52,144 nucleotides of DNA, taken from NCBI GenBank assembly GCA_009777845.1, contig WRLD01000022.1, positions 1 through 52,144 of the forward strand. Direction: 5' to 3'. This document shows, one piece after another, positions 32,361-42,128 of the stretch. The notes beneath the pieces were generated by a model. The model had not been told where the DNA came from and made no database searches. It worked only from the letters and a program-made list of their open reading frames with translations. Source of the DNA: Defluviitaleaceae bacterium (GTDB lineage: Bacteria > Bacillota > Clostridia > Lachnospirales > WQUN01). The position numbers were made by a program, and so were the translations under genes. The number at the start of each line of letters is the position of its first letter. The stretch's first letter is position 1.

Positions 32361-33383
32361 ATGGGCGATATAGAGAATAAGCAGGCTTTTAATGTCGCGG
32401 ACATTGACTTTTCTGGGCTTATGGATTTGCGGGTGGATTATGCCTTTAAGCGGATATTCGGCGAGGGCGAGGATATATTTTTGATTTCGCTTCTTAATGC
32501 GATATTTGAAAGCAAGAAGCTACCGAGGGTTATAAGGTCGTTGACGGTGGCTAATCCGTTTTTGGAGAAGCAATCAAAAGAGGATAAGCTGTCTATACTA
32601 GATATACGAGCGGAATTAGATGACGGCGCGATTATACTCGTTGAAATGCACTTATACGGCATAGACGAAATAAAATATAAGACGATACGTTCGTGGGCGA
32701 GGACGTACGGCGAGGAGCTAAAAGAGAGCGAGCTGTATTCCAAGCAACCGCCTGTTATTTGTGTTACGTTTGCGAATGGCTCGTTGGACGGCGCGGATAG
32801 TGGGAAAATACACAAGTGCTGTAAAATTATGGATATTGACGATAGTACCGTTTTTTCTGATGCGTTGGAGCTGCATTATATTGATATGAAAGCGTTCGTG
32901 CGTGCGATTAACGAAACGGACGGCATAGAAAAGGGCGAAACCTTGGACAGTATGCTTGCTAAGTGGCTTGCTGTTATTACTGAAAAGGATATTCGGGATA
33001 AGGGAATAATAAGGGGTATTTGTGAGGAAGAGGAGGAGATTGGTATGGTCGTTTCTACGTTAGCGAGATTGAGTGAGGATAAGCTCGTGAGGCAGGCTTA
33101 TCAAAGACGGCAGGACGATGTTGCTGTTTATAATATTAAGGTGCGTAATTATGAGGCTACTATTGCGAATCAAAGCACTACTATTGCAGACCAAGCCGCT
33201 GCCCTTGCATTCAAGGACAATGCCCTTGCAGACCAAAGCACCACCATTGCAGACCAAGCTGTTGCCCTTGCAGACAAGGACAATGCCCTTGCAGACCAAA
33301 GCACCACCATTGCAGACCAAGCCAACAAAATCGAAATGCTCATGCGACAGCTCGCCATGCTTACACGAAAGCAGGGGGATTAG
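32361..33383 (+). CDS. Rpn-family recombination-promoting nuclease / PD-(D/E)XK transposase-like protein
   Basis: A 340-residue protein of the Rpn/PDDEXK_2 group. The N-terminal 240 residues carry the family start LRVDYAFKRIFGE, and the nuclease core ILDIRAELDDGAIILVEMH provides the metal-binding Asp and the E of the (D/E)XK-type strand. In most relatives EMH reads E-x-Q, so the third active-site residue is altered (His for Gln). GIIRGICEEEEEIGMV follows, and a C-terminal coiled coil is built from an exact 21-residue repeat. Such proteins occur in many copies in Clostridia and act as DNA endonucleases that favour recombination; a defence or selfish role is debated. It starts 15 bases after the bactofilin stop. 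Confidence -1.
   Translation: MGDIENKQAFNVADIDFSGLMDLRVDYAFKRIFGEGEDIFLISLLNAIFESKKLPRVIRSLTVANPFLEKQSKEDKLSILDIRAELDDGAIILVEMHLYGIDEIKYKTIRSWARTYGEELKESELYSKQPPVICVTFANGSLDGADSGKIHKCCKIMDIDDSTVFSDALELHYIDMKAFVRAINETDGIEKGETLDSMLAKWLAVITEKDIRDKGIIRGICEEEEEIGMVVSTLARLSEDKLVRQAYQRRQDDVAVYNIKVRNYEATIANQSTTIADQAAALAFKDNALADQSTTIADQAVALADKDNALADQSTTIADQANKIEMLMRQLAMLTRKQGD
33175..33340 (+). repeat. 63-bp coding repeats in the Rpn-like protein tail
   Basis: The word ATTGCAGACCAAGC recurs at 33183, 33246 and 33309, exactly 63 bases apart, coding for STTIADQAVALADKDNALADQ-type units of three heptads. The multiple-of-three length allows in-frame expansion of the coiled coil. Confidence -1.
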
Positions 33384-33465
33384 CTCCGCCCACCAACTCC
33401 ACACCATAAAACCTAACCATTGTCAAATTTATGTCAAGTTTACATTAAAAACTAATCAAAAACTA

Positions 33466-33494
33466 TTGCGTAATTTTTCATGGCGTTGTATTAT
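33466..33494 (+). promoter_or_regulatory. Promoter of the giant phosphatase-like gene
   Basis: TTGCGT at 33466-33471 and TATTAT at 33489-33494 with a 17-base spacer, giving a leader of about 245 bases. Confidence -1.
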
Positions 33495-33499
33495 AGCAA

Positions 33500-33744
33500 G
33501 CAAGACTTTTTTTTCTATACATTAAGGGGGTGCATGGGCGAACCCGATACAGGTAAGTTGTACATACCTGTTATTTTTGCGTGAAATAGGAAAGCTCCGC
33601 CAACGCGGAAAACCGCAAACGCGGAATCCCCGCAACCACGCTAAGCCCACAGCCCCACAACCCCCACCAATTATTTTTCAACATACACCCCACAAGGGGT
33701 ACACACCAAAGGGCAGCCAGCCCTAACCAAAAAGGAGGACTAAA
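33500..33744 (+). other. Long structured 5' leader of unknown class
   Basis: The untranslated stretch contains the perfect hairpin ACAGGTA-N9-TACCTGT (33550-33572), then GGAAAGCTCCGCC and two CGCGGA words with complementary TCCGC segments, and finally GCCCACAGCCCC-rich DNA and AAAAAGGAGG before the ATG. No known riboswitch consensus could be matched by eye. The rest of the 33384-33499 gap is AT-rich and holds only the promoter. Confidence -1.
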
Positions 33745-36700
33745 ATGTTCAAAAAGCAAAACTGGTCACGTCTGCTTGCGTTGGCACTTTCCGCTATTAT
33801 GGCGGTAGGTATCCTGCCTGCGGGCATTTTCGCGTTCCAAGCATCGGGACAGCAAAAAACGGCCACAAGCATCACCTCGGCGGAATATGTGTTCCAGGTC
33901 GAGGAAAACGCGGTACTCACAGTAGACGGCGTTATCGCACAGCTAGTGTCTGGCGGTACGGAAAGCCTAGACGGCATAGCCGTGCTTGGCGGTCGCGCGG
34001 TTTTACCGCTAGAGGGCAAGCCGCTTGCGGCGTTCGCTGACTTTGGTGCGGTTACTGCGCCGCAGGACACCGATGTCACGCTTACCGCAATGGTAGTAAA
34101 CGGACAGGAGCTACAGCTCGCCCAAGACCTAGCACTAGTGCCAATACCAGAAGCCGCGGCAGGTGACGTAGACGAAGCCGAAGCAGACGAGGAAACAGAA
34201 ACCGCCTACGTAGTAATGCCTATCGAGCTTGCCGACCTCGCAGACGGCGCGATAATCGCAAGCGGCGACTCCGCAGAGCTAGTATACTCTGGCGGAGTGT
34301 TTGTGCTGTATGCAGAGGGCGCGGCACAGGTAGTACACGACACGGCACACGATGACGTGGTAGTGTCTGGTATGTCTGACGTAAGACTGCCCGAAAACTG
34401 CGACAAATGTATACCTATGTGGAAACCCACGCTAACAGACAGCGGCGCGAATGTCCAAACCTTTACAGCACAGGGTCACCCAGAGATATTTAGAGAAACC
34501 GCAGCGACTTTCCTAGACATGAGGAGCATAGGCGGTAACATACAGCTTACCCCTCTCGCGCTTGCGGGGAATACAGCCCTTGGTCAAATGTACATCATTG
34601 TCGGCGGTGCTAACGGAGTTCCTCTGTCGGCTACGACCGATTACAGAATTGCATACGATATTTCCTCCCCCGAAGGCGGCACGGTAGGTGTCACATTCGC
34701 GCCAAATAACGGCATATCCAACCAAACGAACATTGACAATGGTAATGTAATCCCTGCGAATGTAAGCGGAACAGACGTAAAAACAATAGCCCACACATTT
34801 GCCACAAGCAGTGTGGTAGACGGTTCAGCAACTGCTCGCATAAGACTATCCACCATGATGGAGGACGCGACCAACACCGCCGCAAATGCGCCGATTCTTA
34901 TATCCAATCTGCGTATTTATGACGTAACAGAATGTCCCCACAATGACTGTATATGTAACATAGAGGTATACAGCATAGCCTCAGACCCCACTCTAGGCGC
35001 GCTAAGCAACGCCACCGTAGCAGACCACCCTATCTTTGGGGCTACTAGCCTAGGTGCTACACTTACAGGCTACACCACACCCAACAGAAGAATAGAATTG
35101 ACCGCAAGACCCGCAGGTAACGGTAACGGCGTAGATATAAGTATCGCCAAGCTCAAGGCGGCACTAGATGCTAGCCCCGTAGAAATCACTGGCTTTGCTT
35201 TCTCTATAGAAGGTACAATGGGCGTTAGCACAAGCAGTACCTCTGCGGTTAGGTTTATACGCCAGGGCGGCGGAGCGGTAAGCAGCTCGTTGAATCTAGC
35301 TCAAACCGCTGTAACGGCAGGCACGGTGTTCTCCCTAGAGGGCTATGTGCCTATCGCACAGTTTACAGGCTGGACTACTGACGGCGGTACAGACATGCTA
35401 CGCCTAGGCACAAATAACGATGCTACAAACGGTCAAAACATAACCGTCACAAAATTCACTATTACACAAGAAGCGACCCAAGCCGAAAAAGACCTCTGCA
35501 CAGACTGCCAATGTCCAAAGGAGATTGAGCGTGTCGATTTTGTATGGGGTTCGGCGGACGGCCCTGCACTACACCTCCCAAATTCTAACAATTTTGTTAC
35601 CAGCAGGGGCGGAGATGTAAGCATCGTTTCCACAGGCTCGGGCAATAGCAACATAGCCGCGCTTGTTATTGATAATGTATCAGACACAGACGAAGCAAAG
35701 GCCTCTCTGCGTGAAGCAGTAAACACAATGCTTGTGCTTTCCCCAGGTCAAGGCAGTAGTGCCAACCGCGCTATTTGGGTATGGACAGACCTAGCGGGCG
35801 ACCTGCCAGGCACAGTGGGCGACCCCTCTATTATTAACTTCCGCGCCACTAACGCAAACACATTCCTTTACAACGCAAACGTGGACGCAGGCGCGATTTT
35901 CCGCACCCCTGCCCAAACCAATCCTATACAAATTGAGCTTCCGATTAACCTATTTTATACACCAGCCGCAGGCGGTCAGCCCGAAAAATTTGCTAACAAG
36001 ATTTATGTGTTGGCTACGCTTAATGCAAGCGGTAGCTTGTCGGGCATAGAGGACTACACAGGCGGTACTGGTACTACTGCCGATGCAAGGCGCGACCATA
36101 TCGAAGCCATTACGTCCATTCGCCTGCGAATGGTAGACCCACCACCGCCAAACCGCTTTATATCCCTCAACATCGGCAGAACCGCAAGCGAAATGAGCTT
36201 TACATGGTGGTCGCCAAAAGGGCAATATGCACAATCTGTAGTAGAATATGCGCCATATAGTAGCCTAGTAGACGTAGGCGGCGAGCTGCAAATGCCCTCG
36301 ACCGCAACAAGAATAACAGCACCTACCGCACCATTCCCCATACCGTCAGACATGATACGTTACGCCTTTGACGTAAACAGAGTTACGCTTACAGGCCTAG
36401 CCGCAAACACAAAGTTTGCATACCGCGTAGGTGACGGAAACGCAGGCAATTGGAGCAAAATTGAACACTTTAACACCTATACGCCAAACGACAAGCAAGT
36501 AATCATGGTAGTAGGCGACCCGCAGGTGGGTAATAGCTTCCAACGCTTTATCGACCGCTGGCAGCATGGCTTGGATAAGGCTATAGCAAGAGCCGCTGGC
36601 ATACCAGGCCACGGCGGTATAGACTTTATACTAAGCGCAGGCGATAATATCGTAAACCACAACCACGAGGGACAGCTAGAAGCGTACCTCACGCCTACAC

Positions 36701-39700
36701 ACCTTAGAAATATCCCAGTATTTACCACAGTGGGTAACCATGATACCAACGACCCGGCAGGAAGCGGCTTTGAGCCTAACCTAGGTGTTATGCCACTGGT
36801 ATACAACTGGCCTAACCATAAGTGGCTAAACTCCGACCCTATTCCCTATTTAACAGAAAGTGCCAACTATCGCGGCGGCGGAAACCACTATTTCAGCTAC
36901 GGCGACGTGCTTTATATCTCGCTTAACCTTAACGTAATAGACATTGCCGCCCACAGAGCGACAATAGAGGAAGCGGTAGCCTCACACCCAACCTCAAAAT
37001 GGCGTATAGCCACGTTCCACCAGGACGTATTCGGTAACGGCGTAGGTCATGCGGCAGGTATGCCTGGCAGCGGACGGCAAGCAATAAGCCAAGTATTGTA
37101 CGACAACGGCATTGACCTAGTTATCAACGGGCATGAGCATACCGCGGCACGCTCTCACTTTATGCGCGGCACTGCACCACAGCTAAATCAACGCCCTGTT
37201 AGCTTCACCGATAACCTAGGCGAAAGACTAGTATACAACGACAACCCAGGTGTATTTGTTTCGCCCGAGGGCATACCGTTTATTACGCTAGGCTCTGTTT
37301 CCGACTTCCCCAAATACGGCTCGGCGTATCCGTTCTTTTCATGGAGCGCGTGGACAGACCCGCCAAACGCGGACGGCCGTTCACAATATACTATTATGGT
37401 AATAGAGGGCGATACCCTTAGCTTTGAAACGTATTGTATTCCTTATGATGCGGCTGTAGGCATAGGCTCTGACCCAGAATTTTTAACCAGTAGCTTTGTT
37501 TTACGCAAAACAGCCACATTTGACGATTTAAGCACGCTACGCACACAAGCAAATGCAATGGTACAGAACCAAATAGACACCACCACATGGAACGCGTTCC
37601 GAGCCGCGATTACCGCCGCCAACGGCGTAAACGCAGGCGCATCAGCTACCGCTATACACACAGCGTACAACAACCTATATGACGCATACTACGCGCTAAT
37701 AAACACCGCGAACTACACCGCGCTTGACACACTAGTAACCGAGGTAGCGGCGACACTCGCTACCGCAGTAGAAGGCCCATGGGAGGGTCAATATCCCATA
37801 GGCTCAATCCTTACACTGCGTACGGTATATGACGGCGCGCCGCATGACGGCGTAGTAAAAACAGGCGCGGCGTATGTAAACTCGCTACGCCTAGCCACAC
37901 AGGCACAAATCGACGCGCAGGTAACAGCGTTACAAGCCGCGTATACGACATTCCTCGCAGGTGTAAGCGATGTACCTCGCCCATGGGTAGACGTGCATAA
38001 TATACCTGCTACAGGCGAGTATACAATGAACCTAGTACACTGGATGGCAGACGATGAAATCCTAGACCTACAGTGGACAGCGCATGACAACCTAAAAACA
38101 GTACCGCGTTATTTTGCACACTTTACAAAATCTGACTTTGCCGCACGTCAAATTGCTTCGGGCAATGACGGCAGCTATACTAGCCCGCTAACCGTGTCTG
38201 GCGCAGTACGTCCCGATAAGCCATTCGGGCCTGCCAACGCTTCGGGCGGTCGTCTAGGCTCTGCGCTTGCTCCAAACGGTGCGGCTCACCCTGCCGCTCA
38301 CGTAACCAAAACCCATGCAGGCGAATGGATACGCTATGAGCTTAATGTGGCACAAGCAGGCATGTACTCGCTACAGCTAGGTGCGAGAAATCCGTCAAGT
38401 GCAACATGGCAGGTATATGTAAGAGATTTAGAACAAAATAAGCTCGCAGATTTCACCGTAGCAGGAAACCACGGTAACGCCACGGAGTGGGCTACTGCTC
38501 CTATGATAGATGCTTCCAACACAATTTATCTGCCCGAGGGCAAGGTAATAATCGAGCTAGTGTTTGTGTCGGACGGTAGCCCTGCTACAGGCCCGACTCG
38601 TCCAGGCGCGAGCGGTAGCCCTGCGGCATACCCAGACGGCCCGAACGTAGATATTCTCACGTTCCAACGCGTAGGCGACGGCACAGCTCCCACAGAGTTC
38701 CCATTGCCAGACGGCGTACAAAACGTAATCGACACCCTAATTGCGAGCGGAACGTACAACGGAACACCAACCGCATACAAGCTACCCCTACAGCCGAATA
38801 TATCGGCAGGTAACGGCGGCAGACAGCGCGGCTGGGGTATGATGGGCTTGTCGTACGAGTTTGGTACGGTCAATCGTTATGCGTACACCTTCAACGAGGT
38901 TGCGGCGGCCACTCACCTTGTATTTGAGGTAGCCGGTAACGTGCCAGGAAGCATTGACCTTGTTCTCGCAGGCGGTGCGGCAGGTACGTGGGAACAAATA
39001 GGCATACCTCGTGACAACCATTACAGCCAAGCCACAAGAACAGTATCACTAGATATAAGCCGCAATCCTGCGTTTGCAGGCTGGCGCGCAGTGGGCGATA
39101 GCGCGGCTCGCCGTATTATCGCTTCCCACGGTACAGATTTGTGGGACGAAATGAACGTAATTTCCGCGTGGTTTATTCTTGACGGCGATTATGTTCCGCC
39201 CGAAAGATGTGAGGAATGCGGAGAAATTCTGCCATGCGATTGTCCCGAAATATGCCCCGAATGCGGACAAATAATGCCCTGCGACTGTGTAGAAACGACT
39301 GTATTATTTGACCTTATGTCGTACCTCTTGGCAGGCGGAGAGCTTGACGAGGGTGCTTCACGAGTATTAAATTCCTCGTCTACACTCACAGTGGAAAATA
39401 ACATGCTTCGCGTAGAGGTAGACCCAGTTTCAGAATGGGCTGGCTACCAAGGCGTTGACTTCGCGTTCCACGACCAATTGCAGGTTGGCGACTATGTGTC
39501 AATTACTGTGGTAGGCGGAAGCGGCGGCAAGCTGATTAAGCTATCGTCCGAGCATGAATGGGACGATGCCGCACAAACAGCAAGCGAGCTAGTAATCGGC
39601 TCTGTTACACTAGCGGCAGGCGCGGAGCATACCTTTGCCTTCCAAGTAACCGCGGCACACCTAGCCATGAATCGTACGCATTTCCGCGTAAGCATGGGCG

Positions 39701-41727
39701 TGGAAAACAACGAGGGCGGTCACTTCTTCGTGTCCGAGTTCAAAATCACCAGAGCGGGCGATGTTATTATTGACCCCGAGTTCGGCGATGGCGACGAAAT
39801 CTTTAACATGGTAGAATATATCCAAGACGAGGGCGTAGATGCAGATACACGCGTACAAAACGCAGGCTCTGACCTAACAGTCTTGGGACACGGTAGATTA
39901 CGCGTAGACGTTACCGCACAAGATGCTTGGGGCTGGCAGGGCGTAGACTTTGTACTGCATGACATGCTCAAGGTCGGCGACAATGTGTCGATTACGGTAC
40001 GCGGCGGCAGCGGCGGCAAGCGTATAAACGTGCTTTCGCAAACCCCATGGGACGAGGACTTGCAAACAGACAACACGCTGCAAATAGCCACTGTGGCAAG
40101 CCTAGCGGCAGATGCGGAGCATACGTTTACGTTTACCGTAACGCAAGCGCATTTAGACCTTGGCAGGACACACTTTAGAATAAATATCGTTACCGAAGTT
40201 GCAGGCGAAACCGCATTCTTCTTTGTAGAGGATTTTGTGGTGACAAGAGCAGGCGGCGGAGGCGGCGGAGATGTCACCTTTCAAGATGTTCCTATTACTT
40301 CTATTCATTACTTTGTTGACGTTGACGGTGCTGGCAGTGAAGGCTCGTTCTTCTTCCAAATCCGCGAGGACGGAACGTGGAACTGGACTGACAAGGATAT
40401 TCCTGCGACTAACGAGGAACATCTGATTGCGTTTGACTTTGGCGCAGGCACGGCAGGACTAATCAACATGGGTCAGGTACACCATGTAGCAGGAAGCAAC
40501 GCAGAGCTGACATTTGCTCACATGATAGTAAACGAGGAATACCTCTTGAGCTTTGTAGACCCGATTGTAATTAACCCAGGCGAGCAAGGCGAATATGACG
40601 AGTGGCTGAACCCGCCCGCATATATTCACCACCTACCCAATAGATGGGCGGCAGGCATGGCTGACGGCGATGTAATCGCAAGCAGCCCTGCATCTATACA
40701 AAATGCAAGCCTAGTATTTAACGCTACCGCAGGCTCGCCTGCTTCTATAAGTGACGGCGAAAGCGGTCTAATTGTACTGCGTATAGCAGGTACGGGCGGC
40801 GGCGACACCGACCCATGCGGAAACAAGCCTTGCACATGCTGTAACCGTTGCGGAGCAACAAACAACCCAGGCGACAAATGCACATGCGCAGGCGAGGTTA
40901 TTAACAACGTAGTGGACGGCAACAGCCGCCGCGGCGGAGGCGGAGGAATACTCGGCGTAGTGACACCTAATAAGGCAGGCACGATTGTTATTCCGCAAAC
41001 CCTAGGCGAGGGCATAAGCGTATCTAACGTAAACGGTGCTACAGGCGCGAACACCGCTATAAGCAACCTGCGCGTAGAGGTTACGCAGACCCTAGGCGAC
41101 TTCGGCACAGAGGGCGGCGGCAATGTTCTTACCACGCTTCATGTCGGCTTCTTCTCGGGTAGTAGTGCAATCGCTAGAGTGAACGAGCCTATTACCATTG
41201 CTGTGGCTCTTACGGCAGACTTGGCAGGCGTAAACACTCACCGTATCGTGGCAGTACAAAACGGCAAAATAATAGGCGGAAACGTAGTAGGCAACAGCTT
41301 TGTGTTCCAAACAGACACAGCAGGCGACTACGAGGTACGCTACGTGCCTACACTCAAACGCCTTACGCTCACACTCGGCACAAGCGTAATAACTGACCTA
41401 GCAGGAAACGCGGAAACACAAACAATGTCCGTTGTGCCAACTATAATAGACGGCAGAACGCTTGTACCAGTGCGGTATCTCTCGTACGCGCTAGGCACTA
41501 GCGTGGACTGGAACGAGGAGACACGCGAGGTTTCGTTGGGTGCAGGAGGAAAGAGCCTTACCTTTACGCTAGGCGCGTTGACACCCGAAATGCGAGCCTT
41601 AGGCATGGACGTACCGCCTATGGTAGAGCAGGGCAGAACCATGGTACCGCTACGCTTTATCAGTGAGTTTTTCGGCGCGGTGGTGAACTGGGACGCAGGC
41701 ACGAGGACAATTGAAATAATAATGTAA
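33745..41727 (+). CDS. Giant secreted protein with purple-acid-phosphatase-like domain
   Basis: A 2660-residue protein starting at ATG after AAGGAGGA. A signal peptide occupies residues 1-30 (MFKKQNWSRLLALALSA, cleavage near FAFQA). Large beta-rich regions precede a PAP-N/Fn3-like domain (about 800-910) and a calcineurin-like phosphoesterase domain (about 915-1230) with VVGDPQ, SAGDNIV, TVGNHDTND, FHQD and NGHEHTA, so all metal-binding motifs are kept. FIVAR-like helices follow (about 1260-1410), then a CBM6-like beta domain (about 1425-1650), a Cys-rich CEECGEILPCDC/CPECGQIMPCDC ribbon (about 1818-1850), two similar beta-sandwiches (about 1853-2010 and 2015-2170), a second Cys cluster (CGNKPCTCCNRCG) and a C-terminal copper-amine-oxidase-N-like stalk (about 2530-2660; DGRTLVPVRYLSYALG). 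A surface phosphoesterase is inferred; the substrate is unknown. No SLH or LPXTG anchor is seen. Confidence -1.
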   Translation: MFKKQNWSRLLALALSAIMAVGILPAGIFAFQASGQQKTATSITSAEYVFQVEENAVLTVDGVIAQLVSGGTESLDGIAVLGGRAVLPLEGKPLAAFADFGAVTAPQDTDVTLTAMVVNGQELQLAQDLALVPIPEAAAGDVDEAEADEETETAYVVMPIELADLADGAIIASGDSAELVYSGGVFVLYAEGAAQVVHDTAHDDVVVSGMSDVRLPENCDKCIPMWKPTLTDSGANVQTFTAQGHPEIFRETAATFLDMRSIGGNIQLTPLALAGNTALGQMYIIVGGANGVPLSATTDYRIAYDISSPEGGTVGVTFAPNNGISNQTNIDNGNVIPANVSGTDVKTIAHTFATSSVVDGSATARIRLSTMMEDATNTAANAPILISNLRIYDVTECPHNDCICNIEVYSIASDPTLGALSNATVADHPIFGATSLGATLTGYTTPNRRIELTARPAGNGNGVDISIAKLKAALDASPVEITGFAFSIEGTMGVSTSSTSAVRFIRQGGGAVSSSLNLAQTAVTAGTVFSLEGYVPIAQFTGWTTDGGTDMLRLGTNNDATNGQNITVTKFTITQEATQAEKDLCTDCQCPKEIERVDFVWGSADGPALHLPNSNNFVTSRGGDVSIVSTGSGNSNIAALVIDNVSDTDEAKASLREAVNTMLVLSPGQGSSANRAIWVWTDLAGDLPGTVGDPSIINFRATNANTFLYNANVDAGAIFRTPAQTNPIQIELPINLFYTPAAGGQPEKFANKIYVLATLNASGSLSGIEDYTGGTGTTADARRDHIEAITSIRLRMVDPPPPNRFISLNIGRTASEMSFTWWSPKGQYAQSVVEYAPYSSLVDVGGELQMPSTATRITAPTAPFPIPSDMIRYAFDVNRVTLTGLAANTKFAYRVGDGNAGNWSKIEHFNTYTPNDKQVIMVVGDPQVGNSFQRFIDRWQHGLDKAIARAAGIPGHGGIDFILSAGDNIVNHNHEGQLEAYLTPTHLRNIPVFTTVGNHDTNDPAGSGFEPNLGVMPLVYNWPNHKWLNSDPIPYLTESANYRGGGNHYFSYGDVLYISLNLNVIDIAAHRATIEEAVASHPTSKWRIATFHQDVFGNGVGHAAGMPGSGRQAISQVLYDNGIDLVINGHEHTAARSHFMRGTAPQLNQRPVSFTDNLGERLVYNDNPGVFVSPEGIPFITLGSVSDFPKYGSAYPFFSWSAWTDPPNADGRSQYTIMVIEGDTLSFETYCIPYDAAVGIGSDPEFLTSSFVLRKTATFDDLSTLRTQANAMVQNQIDTTTWNAFRAAITAANGVNAGASATAIHTAYNNLYDAYYALINTANYTALDTLVTEVAATLATAVEGPWEGQYPIGSILTLRTVYDGAPHDGVVKTGAAYVNSLRLATQAQIDAQVTALQAAYTTFLAGVSDVPRPWVDVHNIPATGEYTMNLVHWMADDEILDLQWTAHDNLKTVPRYFAHFTKSDFAARQIASGNDGSYTSPLTVSGAVRPDKPFGPANASGGRLGSALAPNGAAHPAAHVTKTHAGEWIRYELNVAQAGMYSLQLGARNPSSATWQVYVRDLEQNKLADFTVAGNHGNATEWATAPMIDASNTIYLPEGKVIIELVFVSDGSPATGPTRPGASGSPAAYPDGPNVDILTFQRVGDGTAPTEFPLPDGVQNVIDTLIASGTYNGTPTAYKLPLQPNISAGNGGRQRGWGMMGLSYEFGTVNRYAYTFNEVAAATHLVFEVAGNVPGSIDLVLAGGAAGTWEQIGIPRDNHYSQATRTVSLDISRNPAFAGWRAVGDSAARRIIASHGTDLWDEMNVISAWFILDGDYVPPERCEECGEILPCDCPEICPECGQIMPCDCVETTVLFDLMSYLLAGGELDEGASRVLNSSSTLTVENNMLRVEVDPVSEWAGYQGVDFAFHDQLQVGDYVSITVVGGSGGKLIKLSSEHEWDDAAQTASELVIGSVTLAAGAEHTFAFQVTAAHLAMNRTHFRVSMGVENNEGGHFFVSEFKITRAGDVIIDPEFGDGDEIFNMVEYIQDEGVDADTRVQNAGSDLTVLGHGRLRVDVTAQDAWGWQGVDFVLHDMLKVGDNVSITVRGGSGGKRINVLSQTPWDEDLQTDNTLQIATVASLAADAEHTFTFTVTQAHLDLGRTHFRINIVTEVAGETAFFFVEDFVVTRAGGGGGGDVTFQDVPITSIHYFVDVDGAGSEGSFFFQIREDGTWNWTDKDIPATNEEHLIAFDFGAGTAGLINMGQVHHVAGSNAELTFAHMIVNEEYLLSFVDPIVINPGEQGEYDEWLNPPAYIHHLPNRWAAGMADGDVIASSPASIQNASLVFNATAGSPASISDGESGLIVLRIAGTGGGDTDPCGNKPCTCCNRCGATNNPGDKCTCAGEVINNVVDGNSRRGGGGGILGVVTPNKAGTIVIPQTLGEGISVSNVNGATGANTAISNLRVEVTQTLGDFGTEGGGNVLTTLHVGFFSGSSAIARVNEPITIAVALTADLAGVNTHRIVAVQNGKIIGGNVVGNSFVFQTDTAGDYEVRYVPTLKRLTLTLGTSVITDLAGNAETQTMSVVPTIIDGRTLVPVRYLSYALGTSVDWNEETREVSLGAGGKSLTFTLGALTPEMRALGMDVPPMVEQGRTMVPLRFISEFFGAVVNWDAGTRTIEIIM

Positions 41728-41764
41728 CAATTTAGAACAAGTAGTATTGTTTTGGTAAAGGAAG

Positions 41765-41798
41765 CAGGAGGAACGCCGATATTTCGGCGTTCCTCCTG
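41765..41798. terminator. Perfect 15-bp hairpin after the giant gene
   Basis: CAGGAGGAACGCCGA and its exact complement enclose TATT. It lies 38 bases after the stop. No T run follows, so it may protect the mRNA 3' end or end transcription only in part. Confidence -1.
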
Positions 41799-41851
41799 TC
41801 TGATGTGGCTCTAGGGAGCGTTGTGAGAAGCTCCAGTTTAACTAGCCTTAC

Positions 41852-41879
41852 TTGACAATTGCCTGTTGTATAGTATAAT
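41852..41879 (+). promoter_or_regulatory. Promoter of the cohesin-like protein gene
   Basis: TTGACA at 41852-41857 and TATAAT at 41874-41879, both exact consensus, with a 16-base spacer. The leader of about 240 bases (41886-42128) contains short inverted words such as GCAAGGCTTTTTTGC and CGGATTATTTAACCG but no class was recognised and no gene was seen. Confidence -1.
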
Positions 41880-42128
41880 TACGCTGTTTTTATAGCTGTA
41901 TAGTGGCGATAAAATACGCACATAATACTGCTATGTATTGTTAAGGGCTTTAATGCAAGGCTTTTTTGCAACTGGAAAATCTTCACATCAGGAGGTGCCA
42001 TAACATAGCAAAGGGTAATTAAGGACAGGTTAGGTGGTTAGGCTATTGCTTAACGGATTATTTAACCGTCCATGAATGAGGTTTTTTAGAAGCTATAAAA
42101 AAATTAAGCAATGAAAAGGAGAAGAAAT

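Noticed and set aside
33530..33640. c-di-GMP, c-di-AMP or cobalamin riboswitch
   Set aside because: Only short generic words match; the conserved cores of these classes could not be laid over the leader.
39720..40277. 185-residue minus-strand frame inside the giant gene, and similar frames at 724-1272 and 14306-14767
   Set aside because: They are antisense to well-supported genes, with composition reflecting the coding strand and no start signals.
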